64,000 nucleotides of DNA from Comamonadaceae bacterium. GTDB lineage: Bacteria; Pseudomonadota; Gammaproteobacteria; Burkholderiales; Burkholderiaceae_C. The notes beneath the pieces were generated by a model. That model saw nothing but the letters and a program-made list of their open reading frames with translations. It searched no databases and had not been told where the DNA came from. Made by a program: the position numbers and the translations under genes. The stretch covers positions 306,627 to 370,626 of the forward strand of contig JAAFIW010000002.1 of the NCBI GenBank assembly GCA_013297875.1. Direction: 5' to 3'. Shown piece by piece: positions 25,689 to 35,085 of the stretch. How positions within the stretch are numbered: position 1 is the stretch's first letter; every line of letters starts with the position of its first letter.

Positions 25689-26636
25689 ATGGAATTTTTC
25701 ACCATCTCCCTGCTCAACGGCCTGAGCTACGGCCTGCTGTTGTTCATGCTCAGCTCGGGCCTGACCTTGATTTTCAGCATGATGGGTGTGCTCAACTTTG
25801 CGCACGCAAGCTTCTACATGCTGGGTGCTTACTTTGCCTACACGACCACGGCCTTGATCGGCTTTTGGCCAGCCTTGCTAATAGCGCCGCTGCTGGTGGG
25901 TCTGTTGGGTGCAGGTTTTGAAAAATACTGCCTGCGCCGGGTACACAAGTTCGGCCATGTGCCCGAGCTGCTCATCACTTTTGGACTGAGCTATGTGCTG
26001 GTGGAGTTGGTGCAACTGGTCTGGGGCCGCAGCTCAGTGGATTACCGGGTGCCCGCCGCGTTGGACGGCCCGCTGTTCACCTTGTATGGCACGCAGTTTC
26101 CGATGTACCGCGGCTTCATGATGGGCGTGGCGCTACTGATGCTGCTGTCGATCTGGCTGCTACTCACACGCACCCGCATCGGCCTGGTCATTCAGGCGGC
26201 ACTGACCCACCCCGAGACGGTGGAGGCGCTGGGCCACAACGTGCCGCGGGTGCTGATGTTGGTGTTTGGCGGCGGTGCCGCGCTGGCGGGCTTGGCGGGG
26301 GTCATTGGTGGCAATGCCTTTGTGACCGAGCCGGGCATGGCGGCCACCGTGGGTTCGGTGATTTTTGTGGTGGTGGTGGTAGGCGGTATGGGCTCGTTGT
26401 CGGGCGCGTTTGTGGCCTCGCTGCTGATTGGCATTGTGCAAACCTTTGCCGTGGGCATTGACACCTCGCTGGTCAGCATCGCCAAGTCCATTGGCACGGT
26501 GATCACACCCGAGACCTTTGGCTACGCACTGTTCAAACTCAAGATCAGCCAGATCGCGCCCATCATGCCGTACCTGTTTCTGGTGTTGATTCTGATCTTC
26601 AGGCCCAAGGGCTTGTTGGGCACCCGGGAGGGATGA
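25689..26636 (+). CDS. livH: Branched-chain-type ABC transporter permease LivH
   Basis: 315 residues, about eight hydrophobic helices, inner membrane. It begins TISLLNGLSYGLLLFMLSSG, the LivH N-terminal signature, and contains GMGSLSGAFVASLLIGIVQT, the loop that contacts the ATPase. It pairs with LivM to form the translocation channel. RBS AGGAG precedes the ATG, and the stop overlaps the livM start as ATGA. Confidence 0.92.
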   Translation: MEFFTISLLNGLSYGLLLFMLSSGLTLIFSMMGVLNFAHASFYMLGAYFAYTTTALIGFWPALLIAPLLVGLLGAGFEKYCLRRVHKFGHVPELLITFGLSYVLVELVQLVWGRSSVDYRVPAALDGPLFTLYGTQFPMYRGFMMGVALLMLLSIWLLLTRTRIGLVIQAALTHPETVEALGHNVPRVLMLVFGGGAALAGLAGVIGGNAFVTEPGMAATVGSVIFVVVVVGGMGSLSGAFVASLLIGIVQTFAVGIDTSLVSIAKSIGTVITPETFGYALFKLKISQIAPIMPYLFLVLILIFRPKGLLGTREG

Positions 26637-27937
26637 GAAAGATGTCTGCAACACACTACGAATTCAAGCCGCTGAACATCGGGCGCTGGATCATCTGGAG
26701 CCTGTTTGCGCTGGTGCTGGCCGTGGTGCCGCTGATTTTTACCAGCTCACTCAGCCACACCATGCTCAGCCAGATGGGCATCGCCATCATTGTCTGCCTG
26801 AGCTACAACATGCTGCTGGGGCAGGGCGGCATGCTCAGTTTCGGCCATGCGGTGTACTCCGGCCTCGGTTCATTTCTGGCGATTCACTCGCTGAACATGG
26901 TGACCAAGGGTAGCTTGGCCCTGCCGGTCAGCCTGATTCCCATCATCGGTGGTTTGAGCGGCCTGTTTTTTGCGATTCTGTTTGGCTGGGTCACCACCAA
27001 AAAAGCGGGTACACCGTTTGCCATGATCACGCTGGGCATGGGCGAGCTGGTCTGGGCCATGTCGCTGATGTTTCCCGAGTTTTTCGGTGGCGAAGGCGGC
27101 ATCTCGGGCAACCGCGTCACAGGCTCCAAACCGCTTGGCATCACCTTCGGCCCGCAGATTCAGCTGTACTACCTGATCGCCATCTACACCTTTGTCTGCA
27201 CCGGCTTGATGTTTGCCTTCACCCGCACGCCCCTGGGCCGCATGCTCAACGCTGTGCGCGACAACCCGGAGCGGGTGGAGTTTGTGGGCTATGACACGCA
27301 AAAGGTGCGCTTTTTTGCGTTCTGCATTGCCGGGTTTTTTGCCGGCATTTCGGGTGGTCTGGCCGCGCTGAACTTTGAAATTGTCACCTCCGAAGTGGTG
27401 GGCGCGGGCCGGTCTGGCGCGTATTTGCTGTTTGTGTTTCTGGGTGGTGCCACCTTCTTTTTTGGCCCCATTATCGGCGCGATTTTGATGGTGTTGGCCT
27501 TTGTGCTGCTGGGCGAGTTGACCAAGGCCTGGTTGCTCTACCTGGGCCTGGTCTTCCTGTTCATGGTGATGTTTGCACCCGGTGGCATTGCCAGCCTGAT
27601 CATGATGAATGTGCGGGTGGCAGCATTCGGCCATTTGCGCAAACTGTGGGTGAGCTATTTGGCGCTGGCCGCAACCGGCTTGGTTGCGCTGGTGGGTGCC
27701 GCCGCCATGATTGAAATGATCTACCACCTTCAACTGAACTCAGCGTTAGGCACGCAAATGAAATTCCTGGGTGCCACGCTGGACGCCAAAGGCCTGAACA
27801 GCTGGTTTGGCGCAGGCTTTGTGTTGCTCACCGGTGTTGCACTGTTTGAAATCACCCGCAGGCAGTTTGCCAAGCAGTGGGGCGATATTCAAGAGCAGAT
27901 TGAAAAAGAAATCAAACGCCGGGAGGCTGCAGCATGA
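26633..27937 (+). CDS. livM: Branched-chain-type ABC transporter permease LivM
   Basis: 434 residues, longer than the usual 320-360 because a region of about 90 residues follows the conserved permease core. It contains one or two more hydrophobic helices (YLALAATGLVALVGAAAMIE) and an amphipathic charged end (QIEKEIKRREAAA). Core motifs are LLGQGGMLSFGHAVYSGLG and RMLNAVRDNPERVEFVGYD. The stop overlaps livG as ATGA. The long C-terminal part is worth noting but occurs in related betaproteobacterial transporters. Confidence 0.92.
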   Translation: MRKMSATHYEFKPLNIGRWIIWSLFALVLAVVPLIFTSSLSHTMLSQMGIAIIVCLSYNMLLGQGGMLSFGHAVYSGLGSFLAIHSLNMVTKGSLALPVSLIPIIGGLSGLFFAILFGWVTTKKAGTPFAMITLGMGELVWAMSLMFPEFFGGEGGISGNRVTGSKPLGITFGPQIQLYYLIAIYTFVCTGLMFAFTRTPLGRMLNAVRDNPERVEFVGYDTQKVRFFAFCIAGFFAGISGGLAALNFEIVTSEVVGAGRSGAYLLFVFLGGATFFFGPIIGAILMVLAFVLLGELTKAWLLYLGLVFLFMVMFAPGGIASLIMMNVRVAAFGHLRKLWVSYLALAATGLVALVGAAAMIEMIYHLQLNSALGTQMKFLGATLDAKGLNSWFGAGFVLLTGVALFEITRRQFAKQWGDIQEQIEKEIKRREAAA

Positions 27938-28710
27938 GTGCACCCTATGCATTGGAGCTCAAAGGCCTGCGCAAGAGCTTTGGCAAGGCCGAGATCATTC
28001 GCGGGGTCGATCTCGCGGTTTCAACGGGTGAACGTGTCGCGGTGATCGGGCCCAACGGGGCTGGTAAGTCGACACTGTTCAACCTGATCAGTGGGCGGTT
28101 CGCGCCCACCAGCGGCGATGTGCTGCTCAATGGCCAGCGCATCAATGGCAAAAAGCCCTATGAAATCAACCGCTTGGGTCTGTCGCGCAGCTTTCAGATC
28201 ACCAATATTTTTCCGAAGCTCAGCGTGTTTGAAAACCTGCGCTGTGGCGTGCTGTGGAGCCTGGGCTACAAGTACGCGTTCTGGAAGTTTCTGGACAACC
28301 TGCACGATGCGAACACGCGAGCCGACCAGTTGATGGAGATGATCAAGCTGGATCGCAAGCGCGATGTGTTGGCCATGAATCTGACTTATGCCGAGCAACG
28401 GGCGCTGGAAATTGGCATCACCATTGCAGGCGGTGCCAACGTGATTTTGCTGGACGAACCCACTGCAGGCATGAGCAAATCAGAAACCACCCGCTTTATC
28501 AGCCTGATCAAAGAAGTCACGGTCGGCAAAACCCTGCTGACGGTGGAGCACGACATGGGCGTGGTGTTTGGGCTGGCCGACAGGATTGCGGTGGTGGTCT
28601 ATGGCGAGGTGCTGGCGTTTGATGAACCGCAGGCCGTGCGCGCCAACCAGCGGGTGCAGGAAGCCTACTTGGGTTCCGCGGTGGCCGACCAGCAAGCGGG
28701 AGGGCACTGA
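27934..28710 (+). CDS. livG: Branched-chain-type ABC transporter ATPase LivG
   Basis: 258 residues. Walker A GPNGAGKST (res 39-47), the Liv-specific LSRSFQITNIFPKLSVFENL, a degenerate signature (LTYAEQRALEIG in place of LSGGQ-like LSYG), Walker B VILLDEPTAG and the His-switch TVEHDMGVVF. It provides the canonical nucleotide site of the transporter, which matters because the partner LivF has an altered Walker A. Confidence 0.93.
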   Translation: MSAPYALELKGLRKSFGKAEIIRGVDLAVSTGERVAVIGPNGAGKSTLFNLISGRFAPTSGDVLLNGQRINGKKPYEINRLGLSRSFQITNIFPKLSVFENLRCGVLWSLGYKYAFWKFLDNLHDANTRADQLMEMIKLDRKRDVLAMNLTYAEQRALEIGITIAGGANVILLDEPTAGMSKSETTRFISLIKEVTVGKTLLTVEHDMGVVFGLADRIAVVVYGEVLAFDEPQAVRANQRVQEAYLGSAVADQQAGGH

Positions 28711-28713
28711 GCT

Positions 28714-29409
28714 ATGTTGAAAATCAACAATCTGCATGCTTACTACGGCAAAAGCCATGTGCTGCATGGCGTGGAATTTGATGTGAATGCAGGCGAAATC
28801 GTCGCCTTGCTGGGCCGCAACGGCTCGGGCCGCTCTACCACTGCCAAGGCCATCATGGGGCTGGTCGATTGCGAGGGCAGCATTGCCTGGAAGGGCCAGA
28901 ACATCACGGGCAAGAAAGCCTACGAAGTGGCGCATTTAGGCATTGGCTACGTGCCTGAAAACCGCGACATATTTCCCACGCTCACCGTGGAGCAAAACCT
29001 GCTGCTGGGCCAAAAGGGCAGGGCGCAAAAAGGGCGCTGGTCGTTTGACGACATGTACAACATGTTCCCCCGCTTGAAGGAGCGCCAGCACACCGAAGCG
29101 GGTGTGCTGTCGGGCGGCGAGCAGCAAATGCTCACCTTGTGCCGCACGCTGATGGGCGACCCCGACCTGATCATCATCGACGAGCCCACCGAAGGCCTGG
29201 CACCCAAAATCGTGGAGCTTGTCGGGCAGTATCTGAAGACGCTGAAAGAGCGCGGCATTTCGGTGCTGCTGATTGAGCAGAAGCTGACGATTGCGATGAA
29301 CATCTCCGACCGCGCCCTGGTGATGGGCCACGGAAGCATCGTGTTTCAAGGCACGCCAGACACGCTGCGCACCGACGCGTACATTCGCAAGGAATGGCTG
29401 GAGGTTTAG
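28714..29409 (+). CDS. livF: Branched-chain-type ABC transporter ATPase LivF with altered Walker A
   Basis: 231 residues. Walker A reads GRNGSGRST (res 34-42): the invariant lysine is Arg40 (codon CGC at 28831). All else looks functional: FPTLTVEQNLLLG, signature VLSGGEQQML, Walker B LIIIDEPTEGLAPKIVE and the switch His replaced by Gln in LLIEQKLTIA, which is normal for LivF. Arg at the Walker A lysine usually lowers nucleotide hydrolysis, so this heterodimer may rely on the LivG site. It ends the transporter operon. Confidence 0.92.
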   Translation: MLKINNLHAYYGKSHVLHGVEFDVNAGEIVALLGRNGSGRSTTAKAIMGLVDCEGSIAWKGQNITGKKAYEVAHLGIGYVPENRDIFPTLTVEQNLLLGQKGRAQKGRWSFDDMYNMFPRLKERQHTEAGVLSGGEQQMLTLCRTLMGDPDLIIIDEPTEGLAPKIVELVGQYLKTLKERGISVLLIEQKLTIAMNISDRALVMGHGSIVFQGTPDTLRTDAYIRKEWLEV

Positions 29410-29487
29410 GCCCCGCCCGTTTGTTGTTCCTGTCTCAGCGGAGACAAAATGAGGTCATGTGCGGGTCTGTTTGACACGCAAGGCTTC

Positions 29488-29514
29488 TAAAATCCAAAAA
29501 TCGAACGATCGTTC
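29488..29514 (+). promoter_or_regulatory. Promoter -10 region and palindromic operator GAACGATCGTTC before the fadB-like gene
   Basis: TAAAAT at 29488-29493 is followed 9 bp later by the perfect palindrome GAACGATCGTTC (29503-29514), 35 bp before the ATG. A TTGACA lies at 29471-29476, but the spacing of 11 bp to TAAAAT is too short, so the -35 is unclear. The same palindrome sits at the same distance from a TATAAT before etfB. This position over the transcription start suits a TetR-family repressor. Confidence 0.6.
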
Positions 29515-29549
29515 TTTTCCTGTTTTTTGAACCCTAAAGGAAGACTTTT

Positions 29550-31661
29550 ATGACGGCCGAATACCAAGTTCACGGCGACGTTGCCGTGATCAGCATGAAC
29601 AACCCACCCGTCAACGGTTTGGGCTTTTCCACCCGTGTGGGGCTCACCGATGGCCTGACCAAGGCCAACGCCGATGCAGCCGTCAAGTCCATCGTGATCA
29701 CCGGCGCGGGTAAGGCGTTTTCGGGTGGTGCCGACATCAAGGAATTTGGCAGCCCCAAAGCGCTTGCCGAGCCCAACTTGCTCAGTGTGATCCTGGCGGT
29801 TGAAAACTCAACCAAGCCTGTGATTGCCGCCATGCACACCGTGGCCATGGGAGGCGGCTTGGAGCTGGCGCTGGGTTGCCACTACCGCATTTGCGCCCCT
29901 GGCTGCAGCGTGGCGCTGCCCGAGGTCAAGCTGGGCTTGATTCCGGGCGCAGGCGGTACGCAGCGTCTGCCACGCGTGCTGGGCGTGGAGACCGCGCTGA
30001 ACATGATCGTCAGCGGTGAGCCGGTCAAAAGCGAAATGCTGGCCATGCTGCCCGGTCAGAAGCTGTTCGACAAGATGGCTGCATCGGCCGAATCGCTGGC
30101 TGCTGAGGCTTTGGCTTTTGCTCAGGAAATGGCGACCAAACACGCCGACGGCAGCGCCTTCCCGCTGGTGCGCAGCATGCCGTGCAAGCACCCGCTGGGC
30201 GACGCTTACTTTCAGTTTGCCCGCAACATGGTGGGTGGCATGTCCAAGAATTTCCCCGCACCGCTCAAGTGTGTGGATGCCGTGGAAGCCGCGACCAAGA
30301 AAAAGTTTGACGATGGCATGGCCTTTGAGCGCGACATCTTCGTCAACCTGATGTGGACCTCGGAAAGCCGCGCGCTGCGCCACATTTTTGCAGCCGAGCG
30401 TGCCGCATCCAAAATACCGGACGTACCGGAAGATACGGCTCAACGCGCGATCAAGTCGGTAGCGGTGATCGGCGCCGGCACCATGGGTGGCGGCATCTCG
30501 ATGAATTTCCTGAACGCGGGCATCCCCGTCAAGATGCTGGAGATGAAGCAGGAAGCGCTGGATCGCGGCATTGCCACCATCCGCAAAAACTACGAATCGC
30601 AGGTCAAAAAAGGCAAGCTCAAGCAGGACAAATACGACCAGCGCATGGCCTTGCTGACCACGACCTTGGACTATGCCGATTTGAAAGACGCCGACATCGT
30701 GATTGAAGCGGTGTTTGAAGAAATGGGCGTCAAAGAAGCGGTGTTCAAGAAGCTGGATGAGGTGATGAAGCCCGGCGCGATTCTGGCCAGCAACACCTCC
30801 ACCTTGGATGTGAACGCCATTGCCAACTTCACCAAGCGTCCGCAAGACGTGGTGGGTACGCACTTCTTCAGCCCGGCCAATGTGATGAAACTGCTGGAAG
30901 TGGTGCGTGGCGAAAAAACCGCCAAGGATGTGTTGGCCACGGTGATGGCCATCGGTAAAAAAATCAAGAAAACCTCGGTGGTTTCGGGCGTGTGCGACGG
31001 CTTCATTGGCAACCGCATGATCGAGCAGTACAGCCGCCAGGCAGGCTTTCTGCTGGAAGAAGGTTGTACCCCCGCGCAGGTCGATCGTGCGGTGGAAAAG
31101 TTCGGTTTTGCGATGGGCCCGTTCCGCATGGGTGACCTGGCCGGTAACGACATTGGCTGGGCCATCCGCAAGCGTCGCAACATTGAAAAGCCGGGCATGA
31201 AGTACAGCAAAACCGCTGACTTGCTGTGCGAAATGGGCCGCTTTGGGCAGAAGACGGGTGCTGGCTGGTACGACTACCAAGTGGGCAAGCGCGATGCGAT
31301 TCCTAGCGACGTTGTCAACAAAATGGTGGAAGACCACCGCGCCGCGCAAGGCATCAAGGCCCGTAAGATTTCTGACGAAGAAATCGTGCAGCGCCTCGTG
31401 TATTCCTTGGTCAATGAGGCCGCCCATATTCTGGAAGACGGCATCGCCTCCAAGGCCAGCGACATCGACATGGTGTACCTCACTGGCTATGGCTTTCCGA
31501 TCTACCGTGGCGGCCCTATGCACTATGCCGACCAGGTCGGCTTGTTCAACGTGGTGCAGGCCATGAACCGCTTTGCCAAAAACCCGTTGGACGACGCCGC
31601 CTTCTGGCAGCCCGCACCGCTGCTGGCTCGCCTGGCCGCTGAGGGCAAGACGTTTAACTGA
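29550..31661 (+). CDS. Bifunctional enoyl-CoA hydratase / 3-hydroxyacyl-CoA dehydrogenase (FadB/FadJ-like)
   Basis: 703 residues carrying out the middle two beta-oxidation steps. The N-terminal crotonase domain (about 1-190) has both catalytic glutamates, in GGGLELALGCHYR and ALPEVKLGLIPGAGGTQRLP. The NAD-binding 3-hydroxyacyl-CoA dehydrogenase domain begins at AVIGAGTMGGGISMNFL (about 306). Two C-terminal dehydrogenase helical domains follow, with GFIGNRM and GFPIYRGGPM. RBS AAAGGAAG. An operator-like palindrome lies just upstream. The substrate (fatty acid, dicarboxylate or ring-cleavage product) is not determined by sequence. Confidence 0.94.
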   Translation: MTAEYQVHGDVAVISMNNPPVNGLGFSTRVGLTDGLTKANADAAVKSIVITGAGKAFSGGADIKEFGSPKALAEPNLLSVILAVENSTKPVIAAMHTVAMGGGLELALGCHYRICAPGCSVALPEVKLGLIPGAGGTQRLPRVLGVETALNMIVSGEPVKSEMLAMLPGQKLFDKMAASAESLAAEALAFAQEMATKHADGSAFPLVRSMPCKHPLGDAYFQFARNMVGGMSKNFPAPLKCVDAVEAATKKKFDDGMAFERDIFVNLMWTSESRALRHIFAAERAASKIPDVPEDTAQRAIKSVAVIGAGTMGGGISMNFLNAGIPVKMLEMKQEALDRGIATIRKNYESQVKKGKLKQDKYDQRMALLTTTLDYADLKDADIVIEAVFEEMGVKEAVFKKLDEVMKPGAILASNTSTLDVNAIANFTKRPQDVVGTHFFSPANVMKLLEVVRGEKTAKDVLATVMAIGKKIKKTSVVSGVCDGFIGNRMIEQYSRQAGFLLEEGCTPAQVDRAVEKFGFAMGPFRMGDLAGNDIGWAIRKRRNIEKPGMKYSKTADLLCEMGRFGQKTGAGWYDYQVGKRDAIPSDVVNKMVEDHRAAQGIKARKISDEEIVQRLVYSLVNEAAHILEDGIASKASDIDMVYLTGYGFPIYRGGPMHYADQVGLFNVVQAMNRFAKNPLDDAAFWQPAPLLARLAAEGKTFN

Positions 31662-31691
31662 TCGCCATCTGCTTTTAGCGGGCTTGCCACC

Positions 31692-33176
31692 ATGATCAAA
31701 CGCATCTTGCTGGGCTTACTGGCCTTGCTGTTGCTGTTGGCCGTGGTGGTGGTCGTCAACACCTTTCGCCAGGGCTCGCGCCAGCTGGACGTGCCGCCTG
31801 CGGCTGCGCTGGCGGTAGACGAAGCGGGAGCTGCCCAGAGGCTGGCTGGTGCCATTCGCCTGCAAACCATTTCCAGCCAGGCTGACCCCGCGCAAAACGC
31901 GGCAGAGTTTCGCAAGCTGCATGATTTTCTCGCCGCGCAATACCCCAAGACCCATGCCGCGCTCAAGCGCGAAATCGTCGGTGAACTCAGCCTGCTGTAC
32001 ACATGGCCGGGCAGCGATGCGGCCGCCAAACCGGTGTTGTTGCTGGCGCACCAAGACGTGGTGCCGGTTGCGCCGGGTACCGAGAAAGACTGGAAAGCCC
32101 AGCCCTTTGCTGGCGAGGTGAAAGACGGTTTTGTCTGGGGCCGCGGTGCCTGGGACAACAAAAGCAACCTGATTGCTCAGCTGGAAGCGGTGGAGTTGCT
32201 ACTTGCCAGCGGCTTCAAACCCAAGCAAACCATCTACCTGGCCTTTGGTGCTGACGAAGAGGTAGGCGGCCTGCGAGGGGCGCAGCAAATTGCCAAGCTC
32301 TTGCAGTCACGTAGTGTCAAACTTGATTTTGTAATCGACGAAGGCCTGCTGGTCACCGAAGGCATCATGCCCGGCCTGTCCAAGCCAGCGGCGCTGATCG
32401 GCATTGCCGAAAAAGGCTATCTGTCGGTGGTGATGAAAGTGCCCGCCACGCCCGGCCATTCGTCCATGCCGCCACCCAAAGGCACCAGTGCCATTGCCAT
32501 GATGAGCGCTGCGCTGCGCCGCCTGGAAGATGAGCAACTGCCCGCGGGCATACGCGGCGTGGCACGCGAAATGTTTGAAACCATTGCACCGGAGATGAGT
32601 GGCTTCAACCGCTTCGCCTTGTCCAACCTGTGGCTGTTTGGCCCAGTGGTGCAAAGCCAGCTGGAAAAAGGTGCCAGCACCCACGCCATGCTGCGCACTA
32701 CCACCGCGCTGACCATGGTGAATGCCGGCAACAAAGACAATGTGCTGCCCGGCATGGCCGAGGCCACGGTGAACTTTCGCATGCTGCCCGGCGACACGGT
32801 GGCCAGCATGATGGCGCATGTGAAAACCCGCGCCGGCAGCGACCGGTTTGAGTTGTATGCGCTGCCCGGTGCCGCTGAGCCATCGCCGGTGTCGCCCACC
32901 CAGTCGGCCTCTTACCAACTGATCAACCGCACGGTGCGCGAAGTGTTTCCCGGCACCTTGGTCGCACCCGGTTTGATGATTGGCGGAACCGACTCACGCC
33001 ACTTCAGCGCCATCAGCGACCACATCTACCGCTTCTCACCGGTGCGTGCCAAACAAGAAGATTTGAGCCGTTTTCACGGCACCAACGAACGCATTTCCAG
33101 CGCCAATCTGGTGGAGATGGTTCGCTTTTATCACCGCTTGCTGTCCCAAACCGTGCCGCAAGCTGCCAAACCCTAA
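31692..33176 (+). CDS. Membrane-anchored M20 family metallopeptidase (carboxypeptidase S-like)
   Basis: 494 residues. The N-terminal helix [19 protein letters not shown] (about 5-23) acts as a membrane anchor or uncleaved signal. The M20 zinc ligands and catalytic residues are visible in [31 protein letters not shown] and GGTDSRHF. The family hydrolyses dipeptides or N-acyl amino acids. Placed between a beta-oxidation enzyme and a thiolase it might release fatty acyl groups from N-acyl amino acids, which is inference only. Confidence 0.87.
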   Translation: MIKRILLGLLALLLLLAVVVVVNTFRQGSRQLDVPPAAALAVDEAGAAQRLAGAIRLQTISSQADPAQNAAEFRKLHDFLAAQYPKTHAALKREIVGELSLLYTWPGSDAAAKPVLLLAHQDVVPVAPGTEKDWKAQPFAGEVKDGFVWGRGAWDNKSNLIAQLEAVELLLASGFKPKQTIYLAFGADEEVGGLRGAQQIAKLLQSRSVKLDFVIDEGLLVTEGIMPGLSKPAALIGIAEKGYLSVVMKVPATPGHSSMPPPKGTSAIAMMSAALRRLEDEQLPAGIRGVAREMFETIAPEMSGFNRFALSNLWLFGPVVQSQLEKGASTHAMLRTTTALTMVNAGNKDNVLPGMAEATVNFRMLPGDTVASMMAHVKTRAGSDRFELYALPGAAEPSPVSPTQSASYQLINRTVREVFPGTLVAPGLMIGGTDSRHFSAISDHIYRFSPVRAKQEDLSRFHGTNERISSANLVEMVRFYHRLLSQTVPQAAKP

Positions 33177-33201
33177 AGTCACTTTTTTACAGGAGTCTTC
33201 C

Positions 33202-34377
33202 ATGTCCAAAGCCGTCATTGTTTCCACTGCCCGCACGCCGCTTGCCAAAAGCTGGAAAGGCGCTTTCAACATGACCCACGGTGCCACCCTGGGTGGCCAT
33301 GCCGTCAGGCATGCCGTTGCACGCGCAGGCATTGATGCGGCCGATATTGAAGACGTGCTGATGGGTTGCGCGAACCCCGAGGGCGCGACCGGTGCCAACA
33401 TCGCTCGTCAGATTGCGCTTATGGCCGATTTGCCGATTACCGTGTCAGGTGCCACCGTCAACCGCTTTTGCTCATCGGGTCTGCAAACCATTGCCATGGT
33501 GGCCCAACGCATCATTGCCGGTGAGGGCGATGTGTATGTGGCCGGTGGTGTGGAAAGCATTTCCTGCGTGCAACAGGAAATGAACCAGCACATGTTGAGC
33601 GACCCCGCGTTGCTGAAAAAGAAGCCTGAGATTTACTGGAACATGCTGCAAACCGCCGAGCAAGTGGCCAAGCGCTACAACATTGGCCGCGACGTGATGG
33701 ACGAGTACGGTGCCGCCAGCCAGCAAAAAGCCTGTGCAGCGCAAGCACTGGGCAAGTTCAACGACGAAATTGCAGCGATCACGGTTCAAGCTGGCGTAGC
33801 AGACCCCGTCATGGGCCTGCGCACCAAAGAAGTCACGGTCAGCGTCGATGAAGGCCTGCGCGAAGGCACGACCAAGGAAGGCATCAGCGGTATCAAGCCC
33901 GCCGTGCCCGGCGGTGTGGTGTCAGCGGGCAATGCCAGCCAGTTTTCTGACGGTGCAGGTGCCTGCGTGGTGGTCAGCGAAGACTACGCCAGCAAAAAAG
34001 GCCTGAAGCCCTTGGGTCGCTTCCTGGGTTTTGCGGTGGCCGGTTGCGAGCCTGATGAGATGGGCATCGGCCCTGTTTACGCCGTGCCGAAGGTGCTCAA
34101 GCGTCTGGGGCTGACGGTCAACGACATCGACCTGTGGGAACTGAACGAAGCCTTCGCCGTGCAAGTGCTGTATTGCCGCGACAAACTGGGCATTCCGGCT
34201 GATCGCTTAAACGTGAATGGTGGCGCGATTGCCGTGGGTCACCCTTACGGCGTGTCGGGCCAGCGTTTGACCGGGCATGCGCTGATCGAAGGCAAGCGTC
34301 GCGGTGCCAAGCGGGTGTGCGTGACCATGTGTATTGGTGGGGGCATGGGGGCCGCTGGAGTTTTTGAGGTGCTGTGA
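33202..34377 (+). CDS. Acetyl-CoA C-acyltransferase (thiolase)
   Basis: 391 residues, the standard thiolase length. The nucleophile is Cys90 in [11 protein letters not shown], the second-domain His347 lies in [14 protein letters not shown], and Cys377 in [15 protein letters not shown]. It performs the last beta-oxidation step. RBS AGGAG 8 bp upstream. With the fadB-like gene it forms a near-complete beta-oxidation set together with the acyl-CoA dehydrogenase at 35528. Confidence 0.95.
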   Translation: MSKAVIVSTARTPLAKSWKGAFNMTHGATLGGHAVRHAVARAGIDAADIEDVLMGCANPEGATGANIARQIALMADLPITVSGATVNRFCSSGLQTIAMVAQRIIAGEGDVYVAGGVESISCVQQEMNQHMLSDPALLKKKPEIYWNMLQTAEQVAKRYNIGRDVMDEYGAASQQKACAAQALGKFNDEIAAITVQAGVADPVMGLRTKEVTVSVDEGLREGTTKEGISGIKPAVPGGVVSAGNASQFSDGAGACVVVSEDYASKKGLKPLGRFLGFAVAGCEPDEMGIGPVYAVPKVLKRLGLTVNDIDLWELNEAFAVQVLYCRDKLGIPADRLNVNGGAIAVGHPYGVSGQRLTGHALIEGKRRGAKRVCVTMCIGGGMGAAGVFEVL

Positions 34378-34394
34378 GACCAATCCTCTGACAC

Positions 34395-34895
34395 ATGAAA
34401 ACACTGGATCTGCTGGGCAAACTTCAACATGCCGACGTTGATTTTGTTTTAGTTGGTGGGTTGGCCGTGCAACTGCACGGCTACATGCGCATGACCTACG
34501 ACATTGATCTGGTGCTGGCCATGAACGATGGGAATCTGACGAAATTCATTGATGTGGCTAAGAGCCAAGGCTTGGCACCCGTGATTCCGGTTTCTATCGA
34601 TAGCTTGAAAAATTCCGCGTTGATCGATCAGTGGCACCGTGAAAAGGGCATGCTTGCCTTTGCTCTACGGGAGCCCGCAATCGCCGGGAGTGTGATCGAC
34701 GTATTGGTTCGCCCCGATGTCAGCTTTGAGCGTTTGTCCGCCTATGCAGTCGAAGCAGAATTGATGGGTAAACGAATTCGGATTGCCTCGATTGACCACC
34801 TGTTGGAAATGAAACGCGTTGCCAATCGTCCCAAGGATCAGCTCGATATTGCAGCTCTGGAAAAAATCAAACGCGGAGAAGATCCAAATGCATGA
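34395..34895 (+). CDS. Nucleotidyltransferase-superfamily protein (MNT/AbiEii-like)
   Basis: 166 residues with the polymerase-beta-type nucleotidyltransferase core LVGGLAVQLHGYMRMT followed by YDIDLVL, where the two Asp of DID are the metal ligands. The second half has IDVLVRPDVSFE and IRIASIDHLLEMK, typical of DUF6036/AbiEii-like proteins. Many relatives are one half of small two-gene modules, some of them toxin-antitoxin systems. The next gene (34888) overlaps its end by 8 bp. Its lower GC and place in the middle of a beta-oxidation operon suggest later insertion. Confidence 0.72.
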   Translation: MKTLDLLGKLQHADVDFVLVGGLAVQLHGYMRMTYDIDLVLAMNDGNLTKFIDVAKSQGLAPVIPVSIDSLKNSALIDQWHREKGMLAFALREPAIAGSVIDVLVRPDVSFERLSAYAVEAELMGKRIRIASIDHLLEMKRVANRPKDQLDIAALEKIKRGEDPNA

Positions 34896-35085
34896 GATTG
34901 GAGGACGCAAGCTCATCACAGAGCCCGTGACGCGGGCGGTAATTGAGCGCTGGGATGAAACGCGTGAGTCTTTGGCGCAGTTCTGGTTGGCCAATCCGGC
35001 GTTGGCAAAGCAAGGCGGACTTGAGGTGCAGAAGTTGCTGTCTACAGACAACGCCATTTGGCTTGAGCAATACCCGTCGTCATGA
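34888..35085 (+). CDS. Small protein paired with the nucleotidyltransferase
   Basis: A 65-residue protein beginning MHEIGGRKLITEPVTRAVIE, rich in charged helices. The ATG overlaps the nucleotidyltransferase stop by 8 bp and its own stop overlaps the following thioesterase start as ATGA, so all three are translationally coupled. I recognise no family. Size and coupling fit an antitoxin or regulatory partner, but there is no direct evidence for that role. Confidence 0.65.
   Translation: MHEIGGRKLITEPVTRAVIERWDETRESLAQFWLANPALAKQGGLEVQKLLSTDNAIWLEQYPSS

Noticed and set aside
29808-31523. A 571-codon open frame on the minus strand opposite the fadB-like gene
   Set aside because: It is a GC-rich antisense shadow: His/Gln/Arg-rich translation, no RBS, no recognisable domain, and it lies wholly inside a clear enzyme gene.
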